A stretch of 64,000 bases of DNA from Sphingomonas sp. TZW2008 (GTDB taxonomy: Bacteria > Pseudomonadota > Alphaproteobacteria > Sphingomonadales > Sphingomonadaceae), in contig NZ_BDJB01000009.1 in the NCBI RefSeq assembly GCF_002117915.1, forward strand, positions 62,001 to 126,000, in the 5' to 3' direction. Shown one piece after another: positions 26,161 through 34,051 of this stretch; positions within the stretch are counted from its first letter, which is position 1, and each line of letters begins with the position of its first letter. The notes beneath the pieces were generated by a model, which saw only the letters and a program-made list of their open reading frames with translations, had not been told where the DNA came from and did no database searches. The position numbers were made by a program, and so were the translations under genes.

Positions 26161-26856
26161 TCAGCCCACCGGGTAGCGCAGCCGACCGACGAAGCGGCTA
26201 AGGCTGGGACGATGGCGGGTGCGCTGGACGAACCCCGCCTTGGCCTTTTCGAACCATATAATCCCCTCGATCCGCCGCGCGAGGAAGCCGCGCGTGTCAC
26301 GATAATCCTCGCTGTCGTCGTCGAGGAACACCGTTACCGTCGCGCCGTACACCGTCAGCAGCATCGCGCGCTTGGTATAGTGATTGTAGTCGGTCGCGGT
26401 ATCGCCCGCCGCGCGCCACATCACGTCGACGCTGCGCCAGCCGAGCCGCGCGGCGGTGGCGACGTTCTGCGGCAGCGCGAGGATCGCGAGCGCGCGGCGC
26501 AGCGCCTCGCGATGCGGCGCGACGATCTCCAGCCGGCGCTCGACCAGCGCGGTGATGCGTGCGCGGATCTTCATCGCGGCTAGATCACCGGGGGCGAAGG
26601 ACGCAATCATCGCCGCGTCGATGCTGGCGAACCACGCGTCGATCATCGCCGCCGCGCTGCCGTCGAACGCGAGCGCGGCGACATCGCGATCGACGCCCGC
26701 CTGCTCCGCCGCCATGTCGCGCGCCGCATCGCCCCAGCCGTCGAACGCGGCATTCTCGGCGATCAACGGCGCCAGCGCGGCGCGCACCTCGTCAAGGGTC
26801 ATGTCCTGCGGGTCGGCGCCCGCGCCTGCGGCAGTGTAGGTCACGGTATTAATCAT
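26161..26856 (-). CDS. COQ9-family ubiquinone biosynthesis protein
   Basis: Homologue of mitochondrial COQ9, a lipid-binding protein that presents ubiquinone precursors to the hydroxylase step. The 231-residue product has the TetR-like helical N-terminal part and the C-terminal COQ9 domain (WRSVDVMWRAAGDTATDYNHYTKRAMLLTVY, then FLDDDSEDYRDTRGFLARRI). The Trp and Asp-Tyr-Asn-His-Tyr-Thr-Lys-Arg segment is the signature I relied on. The start at 26856 (MINTVTYT) is preferred to one nine codons upstream. It lies between a DMT transporter gene and feoAB on the same strand, 71 bases before feoA. COQ7 is not in the window. Confidence 0.9.
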   Translation of the reverse strand: MINTVTYTAAGAGADPQDMTLDEVRAALAPLIAENAAFDGWGDAARDMAAEQAGVDRDVAALAFDGSAAAMIDAWFASIDAAMIASFAPGDLAAMKIRARITALVERRLEIVAPHREALRRALAILALPQNVATAARLGWRSVDVMWRAAGDTATDYNHYTKRAMLLTVYGATVTVFLDDDSEDYRDTRGFLARRIEGIIWFEKAKAGFVQRTRHRPSLSRFVGRLRYPVG

Positions 26857-26897
26857 GGCACGTTCCTTAGCGTTTTTCCCCAACGCCGCGCCACCGG

Positions 26898-27812
26898 TTA
26901 CGATGCAGCGGCGAGGCGCCGTTCGGGCGCGATCCGCACCAGCACCAGCGCGATCGCCACCAGCACGGCGCCGACGAGATCGGCCGCGCCGAGTCGCTCG
27001 TCATAGGCGAGCCAGCCGACGATCGCCGCGACGACCGGCTGGGTGAGCAGCGCGAGGCCGATGACGAGCGGCGGCAGCCGGCCGAGCGCGTAGATCATCA
27101 GTCCCTGGCCGATCACCTGGCTGAGCAGCGCGAGCGCGACGAGTGGCGTCCAGTCGCCCGGCAGCACGCGCTCGCCCAGCGCTATCGCCGCCACCAGCAG
27201 CGGCACGACCGCCGCGGCCGACGACAGGCCAAGCGCGGGCAGCGGCGCCATCGTCGCCCGCGCGCGCGCCATCAGGATGAAATAGCCGGCGTAGAGGATA
27301 CCGGCGAGCAGGCAGAGCAGGTCGCCGATGAAATTCTGCGGATCGAGCTGGTACGATCGCCCCATCAGCAGCGCCGCGCCGACGGCGGCGAGCGCGAGCG
27401 TGAGGCCCTGCATCCGCGTCGGCCAGGCGCGCGCGACGAGGAAGCCGTAGAGCGGGAAGACGAAGGTCGCCGCATTGCCAAACAGCGTCGCGTTGGCGAG
27501 CTTGGTATGGTGGATGCCGACGTGCCAGCTGGCGAGATCGCCGGCAAACAGCACGCCCGAACCGACCAGCACCCAGCCGAGCCCGCGCGCGCTGCGGAGC
27601 GGTCGTCCGCCCGTGAGCGCGGCGAGAAGAAGGAGCAGCGGCGTCGCCAGCGCGATCCGCCAGAAGCCGGTGGCGACGGGGCCGACATCAGTCAGCCGCA
27701 CGAACCACGGACCGAAGGCGAGTGCGAGGTTGCCGGCGAGCAGCGCGGCGAACGCCAGCGCGCCGCCGCTTTGCCGCGCCGTAGCTTTTCTTGCGTAGCT
27801 TCCCTCGTGCAT
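26898..27812 (-). CDS. EamA/DMT-family transporter
   Basis: A 304-residue inner-membrane protein with about ten membrane segments in two EamA repeats (about residues 17-150 and 165-295). The first repeat shows LAFGPWFVRLTDVGPVATGFWR and the second LALLSQVIGQGLMIYALGRLPP followed by LLTQPVVAAIVGW, both characteristic of drug/metabolite exporters. Substrate is unknown. The ATG at 27812 gives MHEGSYARKATARQ, a basic cytoplasmic start. It is divergent from the old yellow enzyme gene across 63 bases and is followed after 41 bases by COQ9 on the same strand. Confidence 0.88.
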   Translation of the reverse strand: MHEGSYARKATARQSGGALAFAALLAGNLALAFGPWFVRLTDVGPVATGFWRIALATPLLLLLAALTGGRPLRSARGLGWVLVGSGVLFAGDLASWHVGIHHTKLANATLFGNAATFVFPLYGFLVARAWPTRMQGLTLALAAVGAALLMGRSYQLDPQNFIGDLLCLLAGILYAGYFILMARARATMAPLPALGLSSAAAVVPLLVAAIALGERVLPGDWTPLVALALLSQVIGQGLMIYALGRLPPLVIGLALLTQPVVAAIVGWLAYDERLGAADLVGAVLVAIALVLVRIAPERRLAAAS

Positions 27813-27875
27813 GGCGCCCCGTAACCGCCTAGATCGGCGAAGTCCCGTAGCAATGCGAAACGGAAAGGGAATTGA

Positions 27876-28955
27876 ATGCCAAGCCTCTTCGATCCGATCG
27901 AACTGGGCGCGATCCGCGCGTCGAACCGCGTCCTGATGGCGCCGCTGACGCGCACCCGCGCGACCGACGCGCACGTGCCTACCGAGATGATGGTTGAATA
28001 TTATCGCCAGCGCGCCGGCGCCGGGCTGATCATTTCTGAGGCGACCGGGATCAGCCCGCAGGGGCTCGGCTGGCCCAACGCGCCGGGGCTGTGGAGCGAC
28101 GCGCAGGTCGAGGCGTGGAAGCCGGTGACCGAGGCGGTGCACGAGGCCGGCGGCAAGATCATCGCGCAATTGTGGCACCAGGGCCGGCTCGCTCGCCCCG
28201 ACGTCAACAAGCTGCAGCCGCTGTCCGCCTCCGCGACGCGTGCGCCGTACCACAATCCCGACAAGAACCCCTATGGCGAGGCGCGCGCCGCGACGCTGGC
28301 TGAGATCAAGGAAGCGGTGGAGCAATATGCCGAGGCCACGCGCAACGCGCTCGAGGCCGGGTTCGACGGGGTGCAGGTGCACGGTGCCAATGGCTATCTG
28401 GTCGACCAGTTCCTGCGCGACAACACCAACCTGCGCGATGACGATTACGGCGGCTCGCCCGAGAACCGCATCCGCTTCATGAAGGAAGTGGTGTCGGCGG
28501 TGATCGCGGTGGCAGGCGGCGAGCGCACGTCGATCCGGCTGTCGCCCAACGGCGAGACGCAGGGTGCCGACGACAGCAATCCCGAAGCGGTGTTCGTGCC
28601 CGCGGCGAAGGCGCTCGACGAACTCGGCATCGCCTTCCTCGAGCTGCGCGAGCAGAGCCCCGACGGCACGTTCGGCGCGAGCAGCGTGCCCAAGCTGAGC
28701 CCGCAGATCCGTAAGGCATTCAGCCGCCCGCTGGTGCTGAACCAGGATTACACGCTCGAGCAGGCCCAGGCCGATCTCGATTCGGGGCTGGCCGACGCGA
28801 TCGCCTTCGGCCGCGCGTTCATCGGCAATCCCGACCTCGTCGAGCGGCTGCGCACCGGTGCGCCGCTGGCGAAGGACAATCCCAAGACGTGGTATTCGTC
28901 GGGCCCCGAGGGCTATATCGATTACCCGCCTTATCAGGCGCAGGCGGCGGCCTGA
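27876..28955 (+). CDS. Old yellow enzyme family ene-reductase (NemA-like)
   Basis: FMN-dependent NAD(P)H oxidoreductase that reduces activated alkenes, and possibly nitro compounds. The 359-residue TIM barrel shows FDPIELGAIRASNRVLMAPLTRTRA, SEATGISPQGLGW, IIAQLWHQGRLARP, the active-site His-x-x-Asn in VQVHGANGYLVDQFL (with the proton-donor Tyr), NLRDDDYGGSPENRIRF, IRLSPNGE and IAFGRAFIGNPDLVERL, matching the classical OYE subgroup. The ATG at 27876 follows AAAGGGAATTGA. It is divergent from a DMT transporter; no regulator gene such as nemR is adjacent. Confidence 0.93.
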   Translation: MPSLFDPIELGAIRASNRVLMAPLTRTRATDAHVPTEMMVEYYRQRAGAGLIISEATGISPQGLGWPNAPGLWSDAQVEAWKPVTEAVHEAGGKIIAQLWHQGRLARPDVNKLQPLSASATRAPYHNPDKNPYGEARAATLAEIKEAVEQYAEATRNALEAGFDGVQVHGANGYLVDQFLRDNTNLRDDDYGGSPENRIRFMKEVVSAVIAVAGGERTSIRLSPNGETQGADDSNPEAVFVPAAKALDELGIAFLELREQSPDGTFGASSVPKLSPQIRKAFSRPLVLNQDYTLEQAQADLDSGLADAIAFGRAFIGNPDLVERLRTGAPLAKDNPKTWYSSGPEGYIDYPPYQAQAAA

Positions 28956-29009
28956 CGATGACGGCCGGCGGCGTTCCCGTTTCGTCGATGGGGGCGCCGC
29001 CGTCGCCGG

Positions 29010-29480
29010 CTACAGCTGCCGCGTCATGAAGCGGTTGTGCGGGCTTTCCGGGTAGCCGCCAAACGGCGGTCCATCGACGAAGCCGCTCGCCTCGTAGAGC
29101 CGGTTGGCCGCGGCGAACATCGCCGCGGTCCCAGTTTCCAGGCTGATCCGCGTGCAGCCGCGCGTCCGCGCGAGCGCAATCAGGTGGTCGAGGATCAGGC
29201 GCGCGACGCCGCGGCGCAGATGCGCGGGCGCGGTGCGCATCGACTTCACTTCCGCGTGATCGGGGGCGAGCTGCCGTAACGCACCGAAGCCGAGCAGCGC
29301 GTCGCCTTCCCATACCGACCAGAAGCTGATGTCGGGTGCCCGCAACGCCTCCGGGCCGAGCGCGTGCGCATTGTCCTGCGGCGTAGAGGCGCGCGCTTCG
29401 GCAAGATGATGGCGGATCAGCGCGTCGACGCGCGGATCGTCGAGCCCGCCCTCGCGCAGTTCCATCGCACGCCGCTCCAT
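29010..29480 (-). CDS. GNAT-family N-acetyltransferase downstream of the M14 peptidase
   Basis: A 156-residue GNAT protein. Strand 4 is AEVKSMRTAP, the acetyl-CoA-binding loop is AHLRRGVARLILDHLIALAR (the usual Q/RxxGxG form is here RRGVA), and the end is NRLYEASGFVDGPPFGGYPES, which I recall from a putative acetyltransferase subfamily often written FxxCxPFxxYxxxPxSxFM. Substrate unknown. The ATG at 29480 shares one base with the peptidase stop (TGATG); an internal ATG five codons on is also possible. It closes the DUF4136-M14-GNAT operon. Confidence 0.85.
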   Translation of the reverse strand: MERRAMELREGGLDDPRVDALIRHHLAEARASTPQDNAHALGPEALRAPDISFWSVWEGDALLGFGALRQLAPDHAEVKSMRTAPAHLRRGVARLILDHLIALARTRGCTRISLETGTAAMFAAANRLYEASGFVDGPPFGGYPESPHNRFMTRQL

Positions 29481-30589
29481 CACACGTCGCCGATCATCTC
29501 GGCGAGCACCTCCAGGCACGAGACGCCGAGCTTCGCCGATCGCTCGGGCGACCAGCCGTGAACCGGATCGGCGTTGGGATCGTGGTCCTTGAACGGCATC
29601 TCGAGCGTGACCGACACCGCGCCGAACCGCTCGGCAAGCTGGTTGGTCGACATCGACAGATTGGCGCGGCCCGCCGGCGTCTTGGCATAGCCGAGTTCAG
29701 TCTGGAAATCGGGCGTATGCGCCGCCAGTCGCCGGCCGAATTCGGTGAACAGCGCCGCGCGATCGGCGCGCAGCGAAGGGATGCCCTCGAACCCGGCGAT
29801 GAAGTTCGCCGCGATCGCCTCGTCGCCGTGAACGTCGAGCGCGAAGTCGACGCCCGTCTCGTCCATCGCAGCGCGCACGTGATAGACTTCGGGGCTCTTC
29901 TCCAGCGTCGGCGCGTGCCACTCGCGGTTGAGATTCACGCCGGCGGCGTTGGTGCGCAGGTGGCCGCGGCGGGTGCCGTCGGGGTTCATGTTTGGGACGA
30001 CGTGGACCGTTGCAGCGGCGAGCAGCGGCGCGGCGGCGGGGCTCGTCAGCCAGTCGAGCGCGCCTTCCATCCACCATTCGGCCATCGATTCGCCGGGGTG
30101 CTGGCGCGCGTAGAGCCACACCTGCTTGGCGCCCGTCCCGATGCGGAAATAGTCGATCGCCTGCCCGTCGAGCGTGGTGCCGAGCGCGCGATGCGTGATC
30201 CCGGGTCGCGCCGCGATGCGCGCGATCAGATCGGCGTGCTGTTCCATCGTATAGGGGGCAAAATAGGCGAACCAGGCGACGGCGGCGTCGCCCGGCCAGT
30301 CGAATTCGAGGACGCCGTCGGCGTAGCGCGTCTCGATCTGGCGCCAGCTGCGCCGATCGGTCGAAACGCGCGCGCGATAGCCCGGCCAGCCGAACGGATA
30401 GGCCGCGCCGGCGGCGTTGAGGATGCGGAGGGTAAGCGGCCGCCCTTCGACGCCGGCGACGCGGAAGTAGAACCATTGATAGAAATCGGACTGGTGATCG
30501 TTGACGATCTCGAGGTCGACGCGGTCACCGTCGATCGCGACGAGCCGGATGTTGCCGCTGTCGAACGCGGCGTTGATGCTGAGGGTCAT
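29480..30589 (-). CDS. M14-family zinc carboxypeptidase, cytosolic carboxypeptidase-like
   Basis: The 369-residue protein lacks a signal peptide. Residues 1-115 form a beta-sandwich N domain like that of cytosolic carboxypeptidases (DFYQWFYFRVAGVEG, YPFGWPGYRARVS, WFAYFAPYTMEQH). The catalytic domain has zinc ligands H164 and E167 (RQHPGESMAEWW), substrate residues in NPDGTRRGH and NLNREW, the third ligand H254 (DVHGDE), and catalytic E330 (TLEMPFKDH). The layout is that of M14 deglutamylase-like enzymes; the bacterial substrate is unknown. It overlaps the DUF4136 lipoprotein gene by four bases (ATGA) and the GNAT gene by one. A start at 30721 was rejected as it lies inside the lipoprotein gene. 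Confidence 0.88.
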   Translation of the reverse strand: MTLSINAAFDSGNIRLVAIDGDRVDLEIVNDHQSDFYQWFYFRVAGVEGRPLTLRILNAAGAAYPFGWPGYRARVSTDRRSWRQIETRYADGVLEFDWPGDAAVAWFAYFAPYTMEQHADLIARIAARPGITHRALGTTLDGQAIDYFRIGTGAKQVWLYARQHPGESMAEWWMEGALDWLTSPAAAPLLAAATVHVVPNMNPDGTRRGHLRTNAAGVNLNREWHAPTLEKSPEVYHVRAAMDETGVDFALDVHGDEAIAANFIAGFEGIPSLRADRAALFTEFGRRLAAHTPDFQTELGYAKTPAGRANLSMSTNQLAERFGAVSVTLEMPFKDHDPNADPVHGWSPERSAKLGVSCLEVLAEMIGDV

Positions 30590-31185
30590 GGCACCTCGAT
30601 AGTGCGCCCGCTCTCGCCGGGGAAGCCGGCGAACAGCGCGCGCGCCAGCCGCCCGGCGATTGCGGGAGCGTCGGCATCGGACGCCTGCGCGTCGGTGAGC
30701 GATTGCGCCTGGCCCTCCCACACCGCGTCGGCGCCCTGGCGGATGCGCACCGACAGTTCGGTGACGATCCCCTCGCGCCCGCCGCTGCCGCCAACGGGGA
30801 AGTTCACTCCGCCACCGAGGCCCACCCCGCCGCCGCGCCCGCCGCTGATCCCGCCGCCGCCGATCCCGATCGAGACGGGCGAGCGACGCGGGGGCAGCGG
30901 GCGGGCGGTGCGGGTGAAGCCGACGGTGGCAAGGAAATCGGCCTTCGCGCCCGGCGCGGGATTGGAGTAGCCGAGCCGCAGCAATTCGCTCTGCACCGCG
31001 GCGGCATAGGTCTTGTACTCGATGCTCGCACTGCCGCCGCCGGCCAATGGCTCGACCGCGATCGTGCCGCGATCGGTCATTGCGTTGAAATGGAAGCGCG
31101 TCGTCTGGACGGGAAAGCGCGACGGGCCCGTGGCGCAGCCCGCCAGCGCGACAGCAAGGCCGGCGATCGTCAGAAAGGTGCGCAT
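30586..31185 (-). CDS. DUF4136-type lipoprotein
   Basis: A 199-residue probable outer-membrane or periplasmic lipoprotein. The signal peptide MRTFLTIAGLAVALAGC ends in a lipobox (LAGC) with Cys17. Downstream features match DUF4136: DRGTIAVEPL, YAAAVQSELLRLGYS, DFLATVGF and a C-terminal QSLTDAQASDADAPAIAGRLARALFAGFPG. A Gly-rich stretch (about residues 102-135) divides the domain. Function is unknown. It is the first gene of the operon with the M14 peptidase and GNAT genes, and is divergent from rpmJ across 135 bases. Confidence 0.85.
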   Translation of the reverse strand: MRTFLTIAGLAVALAGCATGPSRFPVQTTRFHFNAMTDRGTIAVEPLAGGGSASIEYKTYAAAVQSELLRLGYSNPAPGAKADFLATVGFTRTARPLPPRRSPVSIGIGGGGISGGRGGGVGLGGGVNFPVGGSGGREGIVTELSVRIRQGADAVWEGQAQSLTDAQASDADAPAIAGRLARALFAGFPGESGRTIEVP

Positions 31186-31248
31186 GGCTGGTCGTTTCCC
31201 CGTGGTCGTTACGCCGCTATAACGCACCGGTTCGTCGACGGCTCCGGC

Positions 31249-31277
31249 TTGACTTGCAAGGGGGCTGCCACTAGGCG
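31249..31277 (+). promoter_or_regulatory. Possible sigma-70 type promoter of rpmJ
   Basis: TTGACT at 31249-31254 is a good -35 element; seventeen bases later TAGGCG (31272-31277) is a poor -10. The transcript would start about 35 bases before the rpmJ ATG. Read from sequence; function is inferred. Confidence 0.4.
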
Positions 31278-31320
31278 CGCACGCTTTCCGATCACGCCCA
31301 TATAAAGAAGCGAATCCGCC

Positions 31321-31446
31321 ATGAAGATCCGCAACAGCCTGAAGTCGCTCAAGGACCGCCACCGCGACAACCGCGTCATCCGTCGCCGCGGCCGGACCTA
31401 CGTCATCAACAAGACGAACCGTCGCTTCAAGGCGCGTCAGGGCTGA
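31321..31446 (+). CDS. rpmJ: 50S ribosomal protein L36
   Basis: A 41-residue, very basic ribosomal protein of the large subunit ([16 protein letters not shown]... ending RRFKARQG). It matches the L36 form that lacks the Cys/His zinc ligands, which is normal in many alphaproteobacteria. It was found by reading the sequence directly because it is short. An AAGAAG lies upstream of the ATG at 31321. A HAD phosphatase gene follows 16 bases downstream on the same strand. Confidence 0.95.
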   Translation: MKIRNSLKSLKDRHRDNRVIRRRGRTYVINKTNRRFKARQG

Positions 31447-31462
31447 TCCTGCCGCGCGCGTG

Positions 31463-32077
31463 ATGCCGGGGCCGAGCGCCGTCGTCTTCGACGTCGGCCA
31501 CGTCCTCTACGATTGGGACCCGCGGGTCCTCTACCGGCGCCTCATCCCCGACGATGCGGCGCTGGATGCGTTTCTGCGCGACGTGTGCACCCGCGAATGG
31601 CATTTCCAGCACGATGCCGGGCGGCCGTTCGCCGAAACGTCGGCCGAACTGTCGGCGCGCCATCCCGAGCACGCGCACCTGATCGCCGAATGGGGGCCGC
31701 GCTTCTCAGAGCAGATTCCCGGCCCCATCGCCGGTATGCCCGAGCTCGTCGCCGAGCTTGACGCTGCGGGCGTGCCGCTGTTCGCGATCACCAACTTCAG
31801 CGACGAATTCTTCGCGCCGTTCCGTGCGCAGGAAGCGGCGCTGTTCGATCGCTTCCGCGACATCGTCGTCTCGGGCGCCGAACGGCTGATGAAGCCCCAC
31901 GCGCCGATCTATCGCCTCGCACTCGAGCGCTTCGGGCTGGCACCGCACGAGGCGCTGTTCGTCGACGATCGGCAGGACAATGTCGACGGCGCGCTGGCGG
32001 TGGGCATGCACGCGGTGCGCTTCACCGATGCCGCGACGCTGCGCGCGGACCTCGCGCGCTACGGCCTGCTCGGCTGA
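31463..32077 (+). CDS. HAD-superfamily hydrolase (YihX-like subfamily)
   Basis: A 204-residue haloacid dehalogenase-like phosphatase, substrate unknown. Motif I is VVFDVGHVLYDWDPR, with Gly-His after the nucleophile Asp as in YihX-type sugar phosphatases (FDxGxV); motif II lies in LFAITNFSD; motif III Lys is in ERLMKPHAPIYRLA; motif IV is LFVDDRQDNVDGA. A helical cap occupies about residues 15-85. An ATG at 31463 is preceded by an in-frame GTG at 31460; either may start. It follows rpmJ and is convergent with pyk, with 21 bases between the stops. Confidence 0.88.
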   Translation: MPGPSAVVFDVGHVLYDWDPRVLYRRLIPDDAALDAFLRDVCTREWHFQHDAGRPFAETSAELSARHPEHAHLIAEWGPRFSEQIPGPIAGMPELVAELDAAGVPLFAITNFSDEFFAPFRAQEAALFDRFRDIVVSGAERLMKPHAPIYRLALERFGLAPHEALFVDDRQDNVDGALAVGMHAVRFTDAATLRADLARYGLLG

Positions 32078-32098
32078 ACCGCGACGCGGCGCCAGGCG

Positions 32099-33553
32099 TC
32101 AGCCGTAGTTCTTGAGCTCGTCGCCGACGATCCGCACCACGTGAATGACGTTGGTCGACCCCGGCGTACGGAACGGGACGCCGGCCATGATGATCACCCG
32201 GTCACCTGCCTCGACGATCCGCTGACGCAGCGCGACGCGCTTCGCCTTGGCGACCATCTCCTCGAACGAATCGACGTCGCGCGTGTGCACCGCGTGCGTG
32301 CCCCATAGCAGCCCGAGCCGGCGCGCTGTCTCGACGCGCGGCGTCAGCACCAGCAGCGGTACCGACGGCCGCTCGCGCGCGACGCGCCGCGCGGTCGAGC
32401 CCGACGTGGTGAAGCAGATGATCGCCTTGGCGGAGACGGTAACGGCGATGTTCTTGGCGGCCTCCGCCAATGCGTCGGCGGTGGTGGGATCGGGCCGCGT
32501 CACGGTGAAGCGGATGCGATCGCCGTGCATCGGATCGCGTTCCACCGCCTCGCCGATCGCATTCATCATCGCGACCGATTCGACCGGCCATGCGCCTGCC
32601 GCACTCTCCGCCGACAGCATGATCGCGTCCGCCCCGTCGTAGATCGCGGTGGCGACGTCAGACACTTCGGCGCGCGTCGGCGAGGGCGAGGTGATCATCG
32701 ATTCGAGCATCTGCGTCGCGACGATCACCGGCCGGCCGAGCCGGCGCGACGTCTCGACGATGCGCTTCTGCAACGGCGGCACCGACTGCGGCGGCAATTC
32801 GACGCCGAGATCGCCGCGCGCGACCATCACGCCGTCGCACATCTCGACGATTTCCTCGAGCCGGTCGATCGCCGCCGGCTTCTCGATCTTGGCGAGCAGC
32901 GCGGCCTTGCCGCCGATCAGCTTGCGCGCTTCCGCCAGATCCTCCGGCCGCTGGACGAACGACAGCGCGATCCAGTCCACCCCCTCGTCGATCGCGAAGG
33001 CGAGATCGGATCGGTCCTTGTCGGTCAGCGCCGCCATCGGCACGACGACGTCGGGCACGTTCAGCCCCTTGTTGTTGCTCAGCGCTCCGCCGACCTCGAC
33101 GCGGGTCACAATCCGAGCATCATCATGCTCGATCACGCGCAGTACCAGCTTGCCGTCGTCGAGCAGCAGCCGCGCGCCCGGCTCGATCGCGGCGAAGATT
33201 TCGCGGTGCGGCAGTTCGACGCGCGTCGCATCGCCGGGCGTCGCATCGCGATCGAGCGTGAAGATTGCGCCCTGTTCGAGCATGATCCGCCCGTCGGCGA
33301 AGCGCCCGACGCGCAGCTTAGGGCCCTGCAGATCGGCGAGGATCGTGGTGGGGCGCCCGAACTTCTTCTCCAGCGCGCGGATCGCCTGGATCACGCCGAC
33401 CTTGGATGCCTGATCGCCGTGGCTCATATTGATGCGGAACGCGTCCGCCCCCGCCTCGAACAGCGTCGCGATCATCTCGGGCGTCGCACTGGCGGGCCCC
33501 AGCGTCGCGAGCACGCGGACCTTGCGGCTGCGGGGGCTGATCGCTCTCGTCAT
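32099..33553 (-). CDS. pyk: Pyruvate kinase
   Basis: Transfers phosphate from phosphoenolpyruvate to ADP at the end of glycolysis. The 484-residue protein shows VRVLATLGPASATPEMI, FRINMSHGD, ILADLQGPKLRVG, KIEKPAAIDRLEEI (catalytic Lys), MVARGDLGVELPPQSVP, VATQMLESM and AIMLSAESAAGAWPVE, covering the barrel and B domain, then a C-terminal domain with ICFTTSGSTARRVARERPSVPLL, the usual effector region. The ATG at 33553 gives the canonical start. It is divergent from a DUF1244 gene across 73 bases. Confidence 0.96.
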   Translation of the reverse strand: MTRAISPRSRKVRVLATLGPASATPEMIATLFEAGADAFRINMSHGDQASKVGVIQAIRALEKKFGRPTTILADLQGPKLRVGRFADGRIMLEQGAIFTLDRDATPGDATRVELPHREIFAAIEPGARLLLDDGKLVLRVIEHDDARIVTRVEVGGALSNNKGLNVPDVVVPMAALTDKDRSDLAFAIDEGVDWIALSFVQRPEDLAEARKLIGGKAALLAKIEKPAAIDRLEEIVEMCDGVMVARGDLGVELPPQSVPPLQKRIVETSRRLGRPVIVATQMLESMITSPSPTRAEVSDVATAIYDGADAIMLSAESAAGAWPVESVAMMNAIGEAVERDPMHGDRIRFTVTRPDPTTADALAEAAKNIAVTVSAKAIICFTTSGSTARRVARERPSVPLLVLTPRVETARRLGLLWGTHAVHTRDVDSFEEMVAKAKRVALRQRIVEAGDRVIIMAGVPFRTPGSTNVIHVVRIVGDELKNYG

Positions 33554-33626
33554 GAAAAGGATTCCTCGGGCGTTGCCGCGGCTGCCCTAGCGCCTATCTG
33601 CGAGCGATCAACCTTGGAGCAGACGA

Positions 33627-33917
33627 ATGGACCCGATTGACGCGATCGACGATGCGACGGCGGCGGCGGCGTTCCGCCGGCTGGTGCACCATCTGCGCCA
33701 CCGCGACGACGCGCAGAACGTCGATCTGATGGGACTCGCGGGTTTCTGCCGCAACTGCCTGTCGGACTGGATCGGCGAGGCGGGCGGGCTGCCGAAGGAG
33801 GAGGCGCGCACCGCGATCTACGGCATGCCGTACGACGCGTGGAAGCAGGCGCACCAGCACGAGGCGACGCCCGAGCAGCTCGCGCGGATGAAGGCGAGCG
33901 TCGCGCGCAACGCCTGA
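33627..33917 (+). CDS. DUF1244 family protein
   Basis: A 96-residue acidic helical protein matching DUF1244: LVHHLRHRDDAQNVDLMGLAGFCRNCLSDWI with conserved Cys-x-x-Cys (FCRNCL), then EARTAIYGMPYDAWKQAHQ. The family is conserved in proteobacteria and of unknown function. CRNC could bind metal or be redox-active, but no second pair is present. It begins 73 bases from the divergent pyk start, an arrangement I recall from related genomes. Confidence 0.9.
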   Translation: MDPIDAIDDATAAAAFRRLVHHLRHRDDAQNVDLMGLAGFCRNCLSDWIGEAGGLPKEEARTAIYGMPYDAWKQAHQHEATPEQLARMKASVARNA

Positions 33918-34051
33918 GGCCGGCGCTCCGACCGGCGCGGGTTTGATCGACATTTGGCGTACGGCGCTTGTCGAACCGCGCCGCTTTCTTCTACCGCTCG
34001 CCGCACAGGACGCGCGGCGGCACAGCCGCGCGCGAACACCGGGGGACGGCA

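Noticed and set aside
27813..27875. NemR-like operator between the DMT transporter and old yellow enzyme genes
   Set aside because: No convincing palindrome could be found in the 63-base gap.
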